From Prevotellaceae bacterium (GTDB lineage: Bacteria > Bacteroidota > Bacteroidia > Bacteroidales > Bacteroidaceae), in NCBI GenBank assembly GCA_015257125.1, contig JABZKU010000005.1, positions 1 to 64,000 on the forward strand: a DNA stretch of 64,000 nt, in the 5' to 3' direction. The notes below the pieces were generated by a model. That model saw only the letters and a list, made by a program, of their open reading frames with translations. It was not told the DNA's origin and ran no database searches. This document shows, one piece after another, positions 34,777 to 43,468 of the stretch; the stretch's first letter is position 1; every line of letters starts with the position of its first letter. The position numbers and the translations under genes were made by a program.

Positions 34777-35224
34777 TCACTACATGTGGGTATTTTACGT
34801 TTGATTATTTGCGATTATTGTTGGTAAATGGCCGGTGTGTAGTATTTGTTTGCGAACTAATCTTTCGTTCTTTTGAAATGTGAATAGTTGGGTGTGTGAT
34901 ATCTTATCGCACGCCCCACCTTTTGTGCAGAATTGGGCAGAAAGTTATGCATAAATGTGCTTTTTTCTGCAGAATCGCCTCTCTCCGGGGGCCAAAAGGA
35001 CAAAGGAATTAGGTAAATGGAGAACGGAGAAATGGAAGTTGGAATGCGTGGCGTGTTGCGTGGGAAACATGAGCGAAATTGTGACGAGCGGGCAGCGAAT
35101 AGTCCGTAGGATTTCTTAGATAAAGAGCCGTTTCGCATCGAAACACGACGGTGAAAGTGGGGGGGCGGGAGGAAAACCGAGCGGAAACGCCAAGTAGAGG
35201 ATTTTCGACGTTTGTTTCGTTTCA

Positions 35225-35311
35225 AAACTTGTGGACTTTTGCCTAAAACTCGTCTGTTTTCGCGCGAAAGCCCACGGCTTTTTGAGCAAAGTTGGCGACG
35301 TGGGTCGAAAA
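35225..35311 (+). repeat. 21-bp phased repeat, locus 2 (five units)
   Basis: AAA triplets lie at 35225, 35246, 35267, 35288 and 35309, each exactly 21 bp apart, and T runs stand about nine bases before most of them. The intervening bases vary between units, so spacing and the T/A blocks are what is conserved. Two helical turns per unit would put the A/T blocks on one face of the DNA. Confidence 0.65.
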
Positions 35312-35593
35312 TGGGAGCAGGCGAAGAGAAAGGGGGAACGCTCACCGGCGAAAGGGCGAGAGCGTGGCTCGAGATGTGAAGAAGCAACAAGGGAAGGAAA
35401 ACAAACAAAGCCTGCCGGTGGCAGACTTTGTCAATATTGAGATGGGAGAATTTCTCGGAAAAGAAGGAGGATGAATGGCCGGTGCCGTTCTTCATCTGCA
35501 AGCGGGGGAGGGGTTGTTCGTGGGGCACGATCGGTGCGCATGATGCGTGAGTTTTGCAGAACGAAACAACTGATCGTGCCCTGAAAGCGGCAA

Positions 35594-36382
35594 TTAGGAG
35601 TGGGCTTTGGACTTGGGATGCAAGCGAGAGTAGATCACTTCGCCCACTTTGTAGATGTAGCGCAGACAAAGCAGCGGAAAGGCGGAGGCCACTCGGTTGC
35701 TTTTCAACGCTCGCCGGTGGTCGCGGAGAATGGCGAGGTGGCTTTTCAGTCCGGAGGTGGAAGCGCCGCCCGTGCGCATGGTGACAAAATCGGCGGGGAG
35801 GTAGACAGTGCGGATTTTATGGACGAAGATGAGGCGAAGCAGCTGTTCGAAATCGGCCGCCACGGTGTAGGAGAGGTCGAAGGTGCCGTGTTGTGCATAG
35901 CAGGTGCGGCGGCAGTAGAAAGAGGGGTGGGCGGGCATGAAGCCGAGGCGCATCATCCACGGACGGAAGGGGCGCGAGCTGTAATAGCGCGTCATCGTTT
36001 GCAGATCGCCCGGGGCAACGTAGTGCACATCGCCGTAGCAGGCGTCGATCTTGGGGTCGGCGAGCGCATCGGCCACGCGAGCGAGGACGTGCTCGTCGGT
36101 ATAGAAATCGTCGCTGTTGAGAATACCCACCACTTCGCCCGTGGCGCGTGCAATACCTTTGTTCATTGCATCGTAGAGTCCGCGATCGGGTTCGCTGAAC
36201 CAGTGAAGGCGCTCGCCGAATTGGGGGGCAAATTGGCGAACGATGTCGGCAGTGTTGTCGGTCGAACCGCCGTCGGCGACAATGACTTCAAAGTCGGTGT
36301 GGGTTTGGGCGAGAATCGAACGAAGGGTGTCGGCGAGGGTGGCACCACTGTTGTAAGTGGCGGTGACAATGGAGATTTTCAT
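35594..36382 (-). CDS. GT2 family glycosyltransferase
   Basis: The protein has 262 residues from the ATG at 36382, which overlaps the upstream stop as ATGA. MKISIVTATYNSGATLADTL, then VIVADGGSTDNTADIV, then EPDRGLYDAMNKGIARATGE and LNSDDFY are the full set of GT-A motifs of the WcaA/colanic-acid-type GT2 enzymes. The protein ends in a basic tail. It is a cytoplasmic or membrane-associated enzyme for a cell-surface glycan. Cotranscribed with the GT2 gene at 36379-37110. Confidence 0.9.
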   Translation of the reverse strand: MKISIVTATYNSGATLADTLRSILAQTHTDFEVIVADGGSTDNTADIVRQFAPQFGERLHWFSEPDRGLYDAMNKGIARATGEVVGILNSDDFYTDEHVLARVADALADPKIDACYGDVHYVAPGDLQTMTRYYSSRPFRPWMMRLGFMPAHPSFYCRRTCYAQHGTFDLSYTVAADFEQLLRLIFVHKIRTVYLPADFVTMRTGGASTSGLKSHLAILRDHRRALKSNRVASAFPLLCLRYIYKVGEVIYSRLHPKSKAHS

Positions 36383-37110
36383 GGGCGAGACGCGGTGGGA
36401 GTACGCCGGCAGAGGCGGGGGATCAAAGGAAAGAGGATGTCGATGCGGAATTTTATCTTTGCCCACAACGAATAGGGACTTTTGCGCGCGGTGCACGAGG
36501 CGTTGTCGCCGTGACGGCGGAAGCAAATGAGCGGTTCGTGGAGGAATTCGACACGGCCGGTGAAGGCGGCGATGTTGCCAATCCAAATATCGTGCATGGG
36601 GATGCGGCGCGGGAAGGGAAGCGAGCGGAGTAGCACCCGGCGGTTGAACGCCATGCAGCAGCCGAGGTAGAAATTGCGCATAAAGAGGTTGTACCACCGT
36701 CCTTCGTGGAGTCGAGCGTGCGCAAAGAAGGAGGGAGCTGTGACATTGAGGGCATCGTCGGTGACGTGGCAGTCGCTCACCACGCAGTCGGCGCCGGCTT
36801 CGAGCACCGCGACCATGCGTTGCACCTTGCCTTCGAGCCACAGATCGTCTTGATCGGAGAGGAAAATGTATTCTCCTCGCGCTTGTTGGAGGGCATGTTC
36901 AAAATTTTGGATGGGCGACCCCGTGCGGGGGCCTTGAACGATGCGCACAATCGGGTTGTTGAAGGCGCGCACCACGTCGAGTGTGCCGTCGGTGGAGCCA
37001 TCATCGGAGACGATCACTTCGTCGTCGGGGCCTAATTGAGCAAGAATGGAACTCAACTGCTGGTGGAGTGTGGCAGCACCATTATATGTAGCGAGGCAAA
37101 CTGAAATCAT
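36379..37110 (-). CDS. GT2 family glycosyltransferase (rhamnosyltransferase-like)
   Basis: The protein has 243 residues from the ATG at 37110. MISVCLATYNGAATLHQQL, VIVSDDGSTDGTLDVV, FLSDQDDLWLEGKVQRM (the D-x-D site) and MHDIWIGNIAAF are the motifs of the rhamnosyltransferase-like GT2 branch. The divergent gene at 37487-38398 has the same pattern (DQDDIW, MHDMW, YRQHSEN) and is a distant paralogue. The dTDP-rhamnose donor is inferred from family resemblance only. Confidence 0.9.
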   Translation of the reverse strand: MISVCLATYNGAATLHQQLSSILAQLGPDDEVIVSDDGSTDGTLDVVRAFNNPIVRIVQGPRTGSPIQNFEHALQQARGEYIFLSDQDDLWLEGKVQRMVAVLEAGADCVVSDCHVTDDALNVTAPSFFAHARLHEGRWYNLFMRNFYLGCCMAFNRRVLLRSLPFPRRIPMHDIWIGNIAAFTGRVEFLHEPLICFRRHGDNASCTARKSPYSLWAKIKFRIDILFPLIPRLCRRTPTASRP

Positions 37111-37210
37111 ACGTAAATGTGACAAAGCGGTTGTGCCGCTTGGGCGAAGCGGAGTGAGGTGTTCGCACAAAAGGATAAAAAATGATGTGTACCACCGGTA
37201 CACATTGCTG

Positions 37211-37241
37211 CGAAGTTAGTAACTTTTGAGAGCGTATGCAA
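37211..37241 (-). promoter_or_regulatory. candidate promoter for the minus-strand glycosyltransferase pair
   Basis: On the minus strand TTG (37239-37241), a 20-bp spacer and TAACTTCG (37211-37218) fit the Bacteroidetes promoter with one mismatch. It lies about 100 bp upstream of the start at 37110. Confidence 0.4.
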
Positions 37242-37399
37242 GCACGCGGCGCGATTTTATGGGCAAACTCGCGTGGAGAAGTAGAGGATTTGGGGCGGGA
37301 TAGCCTGTGTGAGTAGGGCGCCGGTGATATTGCGCCCCAATGTGGTTGTCTGTCCCGGGAAAGTGCAGAGGCGGCGATGGTAGCTTGGAATTAAATGAT

Positions 37400-37407
37400 T
37401 ATTTTTG
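37400..37407 (+). promoter_or_regulatory. -7 promoter element for the plus-strand glycosyltransferase
   Basis: TATTTTTG matches TAnnTTTG and lies 80 bp before the ATG at 37487. No convincing -33 TTG is found at 19-21 bp upstream, so it may be weak or activator-dependent. Confidence 0.4.
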
Positions 37408-37486
37408 CACTGGCATGTAACCTCCACGTCGCTTGTGGAAACGGTTATTTGCAAAACGATTTGCAGACCTTCAAACAGAAATCTTC

Positions 37487-38398
37487 ATGTCCCAACAGAT
37501 GCACCGTGTGGAAGTTTTAATGTCCACTTACAATGCCATGAAATTTGGCGCAGCGCAGTTGTCTTCGATTCTCGCGCAAGCAGGAGTCGAGGTGCAGTTG
37601 CGCGTGCGCGACGACGGTTCGACAGACGGCACCCAACAATGGCTTGATGCCGAAGCGGCGAAAGGACATTTGGTGTGGTGGCAGGGCGAAAATCTGAAGC
37701 CGGCGCGCAGTTTTATGGAGCTCTTGGCGAAAGCTGATGACGAAGCCGAGTTTTACGCCTTCGCAGACCAAGACGATATTTGGTTGTTCGACAAATTGAA
37801 TGCAGCGGTTGCTCGTATGGAAAAGTCCGGCGACGCACCGGCGCTGTATTTCTCGCGCACTCAGCCTGTCAACGAGCAGATGGAGCCACTACCGGCGCTG
37901 ACATTCACGCCGCGTGTCACCTTTGGCGAGGCACTGATGTGCCATGTGGCCACCGGCCACACGATGGTGATGAATGCGTCTCTTCGCCGCGTCTTGTTAC
38001 ACTATCGTCCAGAATTTCTTCCAATGCATGACATGTGGGTTTATTTGGTGGCCTTAGCGGTCGGTGCGAAGGTCTATTATGATGAGAAACCGCACGTGCA
38101 CTATCGCCAACACAGCGAGAATGTGCTGGGCATACGCGAAACGGCCTGCGCGCGCTGGAAGCGCCGTTGGACAGAATGGCGTGAGGGCAAGCAAGAATTT
38201 TCGCAATTGGCGGAAGAAGTGCGAAAAGGTTTTTTCGAGATGATGCCGGACGATGAGCGGCGTGTGCTTACTTTGTTTCTCGATGCGAAACATCGTTGCC
38301 TAAGTCGTGTGCGTTTGCTCTGTGCACCGGAATTTCGCAGCGGAAACCGTAGTCGAAATTTACGCTTCTTGTTGACTGTCTTAACCAACTCCTATTAG
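37487..38398 (+). CDS. GT2 family glycosyltransferase (rhamnosyltransferase-like)
   Basis: The protein has 303 residues from the ATG at 37487. VEVLMSTYNAMKFGAAQL, RVRDDGSTDGTQQWL, FADQDDIWLFDKLNAA and MHDMWVYLVALAVG are the GT-A landmarks; HVHYRQHSENVLG near residue 205 matches the acceptor-side motif of rhamnosyltransferases. It is transcribed away from two related genes and ends just before a strong bidirectional terminator. Together the three genes look like a small separate glycan module. Confidence 0.9.
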   Translation: MSQQMHRVEVLMSTYNAMKFGAAQLSSILAQAGVEVQLRVRDDGSTDGTQQWLDAEAAKGHLVWWQGENLKPARSFMELLAKADDEAEFYAFADQDDIWLFDKLNAAVARMEKSGDAPALYFSRTQPVNEQMEPLPALTFTPRVTFGEALMCHVATGHTMVMNASLRRVLLHYRPEFLPMHDMWVYLVALAVGAKVYYDEKPHVHYRQHSENVLGIRETACARWKRRWTEWREGKQEFSQLAEEVRKGFFEMMPDDERRVLTLFLDAKHRCLSRVRLLCAPEFRSGNRSRNLRFLLTVLTNSY

Positions 38399-38428
38399 TA
38401 AGACAGGAGTGCTCCTATTGCAAAGAAA

Positions 38429-38467
38429 GCGTGGGCACCGTGACGATTCACGGTGCCCACGCTTTTT
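38429..38467 (+). terminator. bidirectional terminator between the GT2 gene and the PfkB kinase gene
   Basis: A perfect 15-bp stem (38429-38443 with 38448-38462, starting GCGTGGGCACC) and a CGAT loop are followed by TTTTT; an A-rich stretch on the other side serves the opposite strand. Both flanking genes converge on it. Confidence 0.9.
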
Positions 38468-38490
38468 GGGGGGAATTCAATAGGAGGGTG

Positions 38491-39384
38491 TTAGCGAACG
38501 GTCATATCAAGTTCGCGGTCGTCAATGCGGCGAAGGATGTCCGCTTCTGTGCCGGAGAAGGGGCCGAAATGCTCGAGCTTGAGCGTACTCATGGCAGCGG
38601 CGTAGCAGCCGGCTTCACGATAGCCCGCTCCTTGTGCGCGTTTATAGAGGTAGCCCGTCATATAGGTGTCTCCGCAACCGGTGGCGTCGGCGAGTTGACG
38701 CGGCGGATAGGCGCGAATTTCGACTAATTTGCCTTCGGCGTAGATGAAAGAGCCGAGGCTGCCTTCGGTGATGACGACTTCGCGGACGCCCCAGCCTTCT
38801 AAGCGGCGAGCTGCGGCAAGTACTTCCGTTTCGCCGGTAAGGACGTGCATCTCATGTTCGTTGACTTTAAGAATATCTACGTATTTCAGACACGCTTTCT
38901 TCTCTTCCCAATCGCAGGCGAGGACGTTGGTGTTTTCGACCCGGCGCAGAAACCCCTGTACATCGAGCGATACAAGGCCTTTGGTAGAGAGGTAGCGAAT
39001 GAGATCGGGAGCAAAGTCATCGGCCAATAGACTGCCAAGGTGGAAGATGTCGGCATGCACATCGGTGAGATGCTCGATGCGAAACGGATCGGCTTTCGCC
39101 AAGACGCGTTGGGTGCGATGATCCGAATTTTCGCCGTAGGCATTTTCAAAATATACGGTGCCCGATCCCGGAATGAGCTTGACGTTTACCCCCATATCGC
39201 GGAGTTGTTCGACTGCAGCGTGGTCGTCTGCACCGACAGCCGTGACCAAACTAAATCGTGGTTGCGGCAGACGAGCAATGCCGTGTGCAAAGTAGTAAGC
39301 CGTTCCGCCGTTGAGGTGATCGGTGTGTTGTGGTGTGATGATTTTGTCGTGGGTAATATGCCCCACGCAGCAAATCTTTTTCAT
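38491..39384 (-). CDS. PfkB family carbohydrate kinase
   Basis: The protein has 297 residues. MKKICCVGHITHDKI with HLNGGTAYYFAHGI is the N-terminal sugar-binding part, and LADATGCGDTYMTGYLYKRA is the second PfkB signature with the catalytic Asp in GCGD (usually GAGD). It would phosphorylate a sugar, nucleoside or inositol-type substrate with ATP; the exact substrate cannot be read from sequence. The ATG overlaps the folE stop as ATGA, so it belongs to the minus-strand operon that starts at proS. It is the last gene before a terminator. Confidence 0.85.
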   Translation of the reverse strand: MKKICCVGHITHDKIITPQHTDHLNGGTAYYFAHGIARLPQPRFSLVTAVGADDHAAVEQLRDMGVNVKLIPGSGTVYFENAYGENSDHRTQRVLAKADPFRIEHLTDVHADIFHLGSLLADDFAPDLIRYLSTKGLVSLDVQGFLRRVENTNVLACDWEEKKACLKYVDILKVNEHEMHVLTGETEVLAAARRLEGWGVREVVITEGSLGSFIYAEGKLVEIRAYPPRQLADATGCGDTYMTGYLYKRAQGAGYREAGCYAAAMSTLKLEHFGPFSGTEADILRRIDDRELDMTVR

Positions 39385-39947
39385 GAACGCACGAGTTGGA
39401 GAAATTCGTCACGCAGTTCTGGACGTTCAAACTCCCCGCATTGTGCCGTGGTGACGGTGCGAGAGCATTGTTTCTCCACGCCACGCATTTGCATGCACAT
39501 GTGGTGTGCCTCAATCATCACCATCACGCCATGAGGAGCCAAAGCGGTTTGCACCGCTTCGAGGATTTGGTGAGTGAGCCGCTCTTGTACTTGCAGTCTG
39601 TGAGAGAAAATATCGACGACGCGAGGTATTTTTGAGAGTCCGCAAATGAAGCCGTCGGGCAAATAGGCGACATGTACTTTACCGTAGAAGGGGAGCATGT
39701 GGTGCTCGCAGAGACTGTGGAACTCGATGTCGCGCACCAAGACCATTTGTCGCTGCTCCTCGGTGAATTTTGCACTGTTGAGAACGGCAATCGGATCCAT
39801 GTTTTGTCCGGCCGTGAGGGTCGTCATGGCTTTGGCTACACGAGTGGGCGTTTTGAGCAGTCCTTCTCGCTGCGGATCTTCTCCGAGCAGTCGGAGTATT
39901 TCGTGATAGTGGTGAGCAAGTTGGTCAAGGCGTTCTTGTTCAGTCAT
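39381..39947 (-). CDS. folE: GTP cyclohydrolase I
   Basis: The protein has 188 residues from the ATG at 39947. FHSLCEHHMLPFYGKVHVAY holds the zinc ligands Cys and His, with RLQVQERLTHQI and VMIEAHHMCMQMRGVEKQ completing the active site. It converts GTP to 7,8-dihydroneopterin triphosphate, the first step of folate synthesis (and of queuosine-type pathways in some bacteria). Length and motifs are normal. It lies 41 bp after the SPOR gene and is translationally coupled to the PfkB gene. Confidence 0.97.
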   Translation of the reverse strand: MTEQERLDQLAHHYHEILRLLGEDPQREGLLKTPTRVAKAMTTLTAGQNMDPIAVLNSAKFTEEQRQMVLVRDIEFHSLCEHHMLPFYGKVHVAYLPDGFICGLSKIPRVVDIFSHRLQVQERLTHQILEAVQTALAPHGVMVMIEAHHMCMQMRGVEKQCSRTVTTAQCGEFERPELRDEFLQLVRS

Positions 39948-39988
39948 TGTAGTGAAGTTATGAGAGTGCAGAGCGAAGCGCGAATTAC

Positions 39989-40606
39989 TTACTTCGGAAG
40001 GGTGGTGTGCTGACGAATGAGGATCGGGCAAGCGACAACTGCCGCTTCGCTTGAGAGTCGTGCGGCACGGATGAGACGTGCAAAGTGCGCAGCGTCTTCT
40101 CGGCGCACAAAATTCCCCACGCGGCAGATCCATCGCGGAGAGATGAAATGAACGTAGGTGGAGATTTCAGGAAAGCGGCGGCGGATGTCTTTTTCCACTC
40201 GCAGCGCCGCATTGCGCGAAGCACGATCGGCAAAACCGGTGTAGACTTGTACGCGAAATCCCTTCACATGTCGGTAGGTAACGGTTGCAGTCGTGGGAGA
40301 TGTAGTGCCGGCCGCTGTAACCGAACTCGACGTGACGGGTGCAGTGGTCGGTTGTGTTTTATGAGGCGCGTTTTCTCGAGGAGTTTTTGCGGGAGAGGAC
40401 TGTTTGGACTTCTCCGGTGCCGTGTGATGATGTGTCTTCTTGTCCACAACGGAGTCGCCATGGGCATGGTGAACGTGCTGTTGGAGAGGAAGTGGCATCA
40501 TTTCGGTATGCGCGCGCGCCGTCGTTTGCGAAACCGGAGCGGTTGCAAAGAGCAGTACGGCTACCCAGCCGCAGGGAAAAGCAGAACGAGAAAAAGCAAG
40601 GGACAT
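39989..40606 (-). CDS. SPOR domain-containing protein
   Basis: The protein has 205 residues from the ATG at 40606. The N-terminal hydrophobic segment (WVAVLLFATAPVS) acts as signal or anchor. A low-complexity linker follows, rich in His, Thr and Pro (HVHHAHGD, KKTHHHTAPEK). The C-terminal SPOR domain spans GFRVQVYTGFADRASRNAAL to EDAAHFARLIRAA (about 120-190). SPOR domains bind denuded peptidoglycan at the division septum. Its position between tpiA and folE is conserved in Bacteroidales operons. The His-rich linker might bind metal, which is speculative. Confidence 0.85.
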   Translation of the reverse strand: MSLAFSRSAFPCGWVAVLLFATAPVSQTTARAHTEMMPLPLQQHVHHAHGDSVVDKKTHHHTAPEKSKQSSPAKTPRENAPHKTQPTTAPVTSSSVTAAGTTSPTTATVTYRHVKGFRVQVYTGFADRASRNAALRVEKDIRRRFPEISTYVHFISPRWICRVGNFVRREDAAHFARLIRAARLSSEAAVVACPILIRQHTTLPK

Positions 40607-40629
40607 GGCCGCTACCTTATCAAAAAGAA

Positions 40630-40664
40630 GATGGCCGCCACGAGAAGCACTCGCGACGGCCATC
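40630..40664 (-). terminator. hairpin downstream of tpiA
   Basis: GATGGCCG (40630-40637) pairs with CGGCCATC (40657-40664), with a further inner CGAG/CTCG stem. On the minus strand it is followed by TTCTTTTTG, so it can terminate or attenuate tpiA transcription before the SPOR gene. Confidence 0.6.
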
Positions 40665-40703
40665 TCACGTGTTGTTTCCTAAAAAGGCTTTTCGAAACCC
40701 CGA

Positions 40704-41465
40704 TTAGGCCTTCCAAGCATCGATGATGCCCTTGAAGTCAGCCGCGTTGAGCGAAGCACCGCCGATGAGACCACCGTCGATGTTGGGTTTCGCGAAGAGT
40801 TCGGGAGCGTTGCTGGCTTTGCAAGAACCACCGTAGAGGATCGAAGTTGCGTCAGCTGCTTCTGCGCCGAACTGGTCGGCCACACACTTTCGGATGAAGG
40901 CGTGGATTTCTTCAGCTTGTTCAGCCGTAGCCGTCTTACCGGTACCGATAGCCCAGATGGGTTCGTAAGCGATCACCACGTTCTTCCACTGTTCAGCAGA
41001 GAGGTGGAATACGCTGCCTTCGAGTTCGGCCTTGCACACAGCTTCTTGTTCGCCGGCTTCGCGCTGAGCGAGGCTTTCGCCGATGCAGAAGATCACTTTC
41101 AAACCGTTGGCGAGAGCGAGGTCAACTTTCTCCTTCAAGATAGCGGGAGTTTCGTTGTAGTATTCGCGACGTTCGCTGTGACCGAGGATCACGTATTCGG
41201 CGCCGGTAGATTTCACCATTTCAGCCGAAACTTCACCGGTGTAGGCACCCGAAGCTTTGTCAGCGCAGTTTTCTGCAGACACGGCCACGAGGCTGTGGTC
41301 AACTACTTCGCTCACCTTAGCGAGGTGGATGAAGGGCGTACCGATGATCACTTCGCAGTTGGGCTTCTCCGCTTTGAGGAGATCATTGATTTCAGTAGCG
41401 AGCGCAATGCCTTCCTGGAGGTTCTTGTTCATCTTCCAGTTACCGGCAACGATGTGCTTTCTCAT
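40704..41465 (-). CDS. tpiA: triosephosphate isomerase
   Basis: The protein has 253 residues, the normal length. Catalytic residues are in HIVAGNWKMNKN (Lys), ILGHSERREYY (His) and VIAYEPIWAIGTGKTA (Glu), with the phosphate-binding SILYGGSCKA near the C-terminus. It interconverts DHAP and glyceraldehyde 3-phosphate in glycolysis. Its ATG overlaps the stop of the DoxX-like gene by 4 bp. The glycolytic aldolase gene lies at 47753 on the other strand. Confidence 0.98.
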   Translation of the reverse strand: MRKHIVAGNWKMNKNLQEGIALATEINDLLKAEKPNCEVIIGTPFIHLAKVSEVVDHSLVAVSAENCADKASGAYTGEVSAEMVKSTGAEYVILGHSERREYYNETPAILKEKVDLALANGLKVIFCIGESLAQREAGEQEAVCKAELEGSVFHLSAEQWKNVVIAYEPIWAIGTGKTATAEQAEEIHAFIRKCVADQFGAEAADATSILYGGSCKASNAPELFAKPNIDGGLIGGASLNAADFKGIIDAWKA

Positions 41466-42742
41466 GATTGAGTGGATTTTTGAGATTTATAATGTGAGTA
41501 GACTTTGAAATAGCGGTGTCCGAGTTTGAGTCGATCGATCAAAACGAGCAGACCGAAGGGAATGACAAACCAAAGGAACAGCTTAAGGAATGCACGGCGC
41601 GCAGCATCTGACTGCGCATCGGGCGAAAGGTCGAGATGACTCAGTTCTTCTTCGTCGGGAAGGTTGTTGTTGCTCCATTTCGCCACAATTCTTCCGTCGC
41701 GAATCAGCACCAAACCGGGATTGGAGCGCACCAAGGCTTCCAACGTCTCCGCGGAACTCACCACAAAGGGATAAGCGGCGCCCGTTCGGTCGATCCAGCG
41801 CGAAACATCCTTGCCGGTGGTCGCCGTTGCGCAGAGAAAACGCATGCGATGGTCGCGCGCATAATCGTAGATGTCGTTCAGTCCGTCAGAGCAACCGGCG
41901 TCGGCGGCCGCAAGGTTGGGAATCGTGGCAATGAAAACATTGCCGGTGTCGGCCAACAATTCATCGCCGATTTCCATTTCCGTACGCGGATCGACAAAGG
42001 AGAAGTCCTTGATCGTTGCGGCACGAATCACCTTGGTGTCAGTTCGCACGTATTTCCACGTCGAGTCGGGAAGATTGTCCATCTTAAAGGTCGCCTGTTT
42101 GCCGTCTTTTTCATAGACGAACGACATTTCTTCTTCACCGCGCATTGCCTCTTCGATCTTCGTGCCGAGACTGTAGCCGGTGAAGTCCACCAGCGGGAGA
42201 TAGTGCAACGAATAGAGCGCCACACCGATCATGTAGACCAGCGCAAAGAGCGAAAGCAACCATTGTGTGTGGCGTGAAATGATGCGCAGCGAATGTTGTC
42301 CGGCTATGAGGAGTAAGAGTGCGCAGGCCAGCAGCACAATGTTTTTAGCGAGCGTCTCGCCGTTGGTCAGTGTGATGGCATCGCCGAAGCAACCGCAGTC
42401 GGGTACGGGACTATAGAGGTAAATATAGACCGTCATCGCCGTCATGACGAGCATGAACAGGAAAGTGCCGATTGCGGTCAGACGTTTGCGCATTCCCAAC
42501 AGCAGGTAGACGCCGAGGGTGAACTCAACCAGCGCAAGGGTAACGGCAGCCGCATCGAGGTAGAGCGAACCGGCCGGAATGTTCCAGCCCATGTGATTGC
42601 AATACGCCTCGAGTTTATGTTCCATGCCCATCGGGTCAAGTGCTTTCACGAAGCCCGAGAAGAGAAACGTCGCCGCCAACAGCCATTGTGCCAGAGTGGT
42701 CGCCACGCGCAAGACAATGCGCAATGTCTTATTTTGAGTCAT
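41462..42742 (-). CDS. DoxX/MauE-like membrane protein (BT_3928 family)
   Basis: The protein has 426 residues from the ATG at 42742. Four N-terminal membrane helices (to about residue 165) include LLAATFLFSGFVKALDP and YSPVPDCGCFGDAITL, the DoxX/MauE-type core with a Cys pair in CGCFG. A periplasmic region of about 220 residues follows, containing ADAGCSDGLNDIYDYA, and a last helix lies near residue 390. It may take part in redox or thiol chemistry at the membrane, as MauE-like proteins do; the precise job is unknown. The order proS, DUF1599, this gene, tpiA is typical of Bacteroidales. Confidence 0.85.
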   Translation of the reverse strand: MTQNKTLRIVLRVATTLAQWLLAATFLFSGFVKALDPMGMEHKLEAYCNHMGWNIPAGSLYLDAAAVTLALVEFTLGVYLLLGMRKRLTAIGTFLFMLVMTAMTVYIYLYSPVPDCGCFGDAITLTNGETLAKNIVLLACALLLLIAGQHSLRIISRHTQWLLSLFALVYMIGVALYSLHYLPLVDFTGYSLGTKIEEAMRGEEEMSFVYEKDGKQATFKMDNLPDSTWKYVRTDTKVIRAATIKDFSFVDPRTEMEIGDELLADTGNVFIATIPNLAAADAGCSDGLNDIYDYARDHRMRFLCATATTGKDVSRWIDRTGAAYPFVVSSAETLEALVRSNPGLVLIRDGRIVAKWSNNNLPDEEELSHLDLSPDAQSDAARRAFLKLFLWFVIPFGLLVLIDRLKLGHRYFKVYSHYKSQKSTQS

Positions 42743-42871
42743 GAGTCCGTTTTGAGTTGAGGAGTGAGTGGACGGGCAGTCCATCGTCGGGAGAACACCC
42801 GCTCAGCTCCTACGGATCGAGCAGCGGAGGTTCGATGCCGCGCGGAAAACGCTCGGTGGACGTGTCCGTTG

Positions 42872-43453
42872 TTATGACAAGTGCCCTTTCAGCCCCTCGC
42901 CGTCTTCGCCTTCCAACTCCAATTTGATGAGTGAGAAAACGGAATAGTTGATCATATCTTGATAGTTGGCGGCTACGCCTTCGCTGACCAAGGTCTTGCC
43001 GTCGTTCGATTCGATTTCTTTGGTGCGGAACACCTTCATGAGAATCAAATCCGTCATCGACGTGACGCGCATCAGTCGCCAAGCCTCGTCGTAGTCGTGG
43101 TTCTTACGCAACATCAACTCCTGCGTGGCCTGCGCCTGTCGGCGATAGTCGTCGATCACGCTCTCATCGTGCAGTGCCGCCTGGTCTTGTCCGTCGGCTG
43201 CACCGCGTTCGAGTTGAATCAGCGCCATGAGGGCGTAGTTCACAATGCCGATAAATTCGGGAGTGATGCCTTCGCCCACCCGCGTTTCGCCCTTCATTTG
43301 GAGGGTGCGAATGCGGTTGGCCTTGATATAGATCTGATCGGTCAGCGACGAAGGTCTCAGCACACGCCAAGCGGTGCCGTAGTCCTTCATCTTGAGTCGG
43401 AAGACCGACTCACATCGCTGCAGAATTTCTTCAAATTCCGTTTGGGTCGTCAT
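42872..43453 (-). CDS. DUF1599 family protein with two internal repeats
   Basis: The protein has 193 residues. It consists of two copies of a helical unit of about 60 residues: DYGTAWRVLRPSSLTDQIYI (from about residue 24) and DYDEAWRLMRVTSMTDLILM (from about residue 118). Each is followed by a stretch ending in N-Y-(A/S)-(L/V)-x-(A/S)-L-I-(Q/K)-L-E. This matches DUF1599, which has the all-alpha arrangement of nucleotide pyrophosphohydrolase-like (MazG-type) proteins; enzymatic function is not proven. It is 15 bp downstream of proS and the next gene is 129 bp away. Confidence 0.88.
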   Translation of the reverse strand: MTTQTEFEEILQRCESVFRLKMKDYGTAWRVLRPSSLTDQIYIKANRIRTLQMKGETRVGEGITPEFIGIVNYALMALIQLERGAADGQDQAALHDESVIDDYRRQAQATQELMLRKNHDYDEAWRLMRVTSMTDLILMKVFRTKEIESNDGKTLVSEGVAANYQDMINYSVFSLIKLELEGEDGEGLKGHLS

Positions 43454-43468
43454 GATGCCGAGCGCAAA

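Larger units (their letters stand above)
34716..35593. other. gene-free region holding a phased repeat
   Basis: These 878 bp separate the import operon from a glycosyltransferase pair on the same strand. A long minus-strand open frame exists (34857-35669) but its composition is low complexity, it overlaps the end of the glycosyltransferase gene and it resembles no family, so I treat it as chance. The notable feature is the 21-bp phased repeat at 35225-35311. I see no RNA gene. Confidence 0.5.

Noticed and set aside
34857..35669. Minus-strand open frame of 270 codons
   Set aside because: Low-complexity Ser/Pro/Phe/Arg composition, overlaps the glycosyltransferase 3' end and includes the 21-bp repeat.
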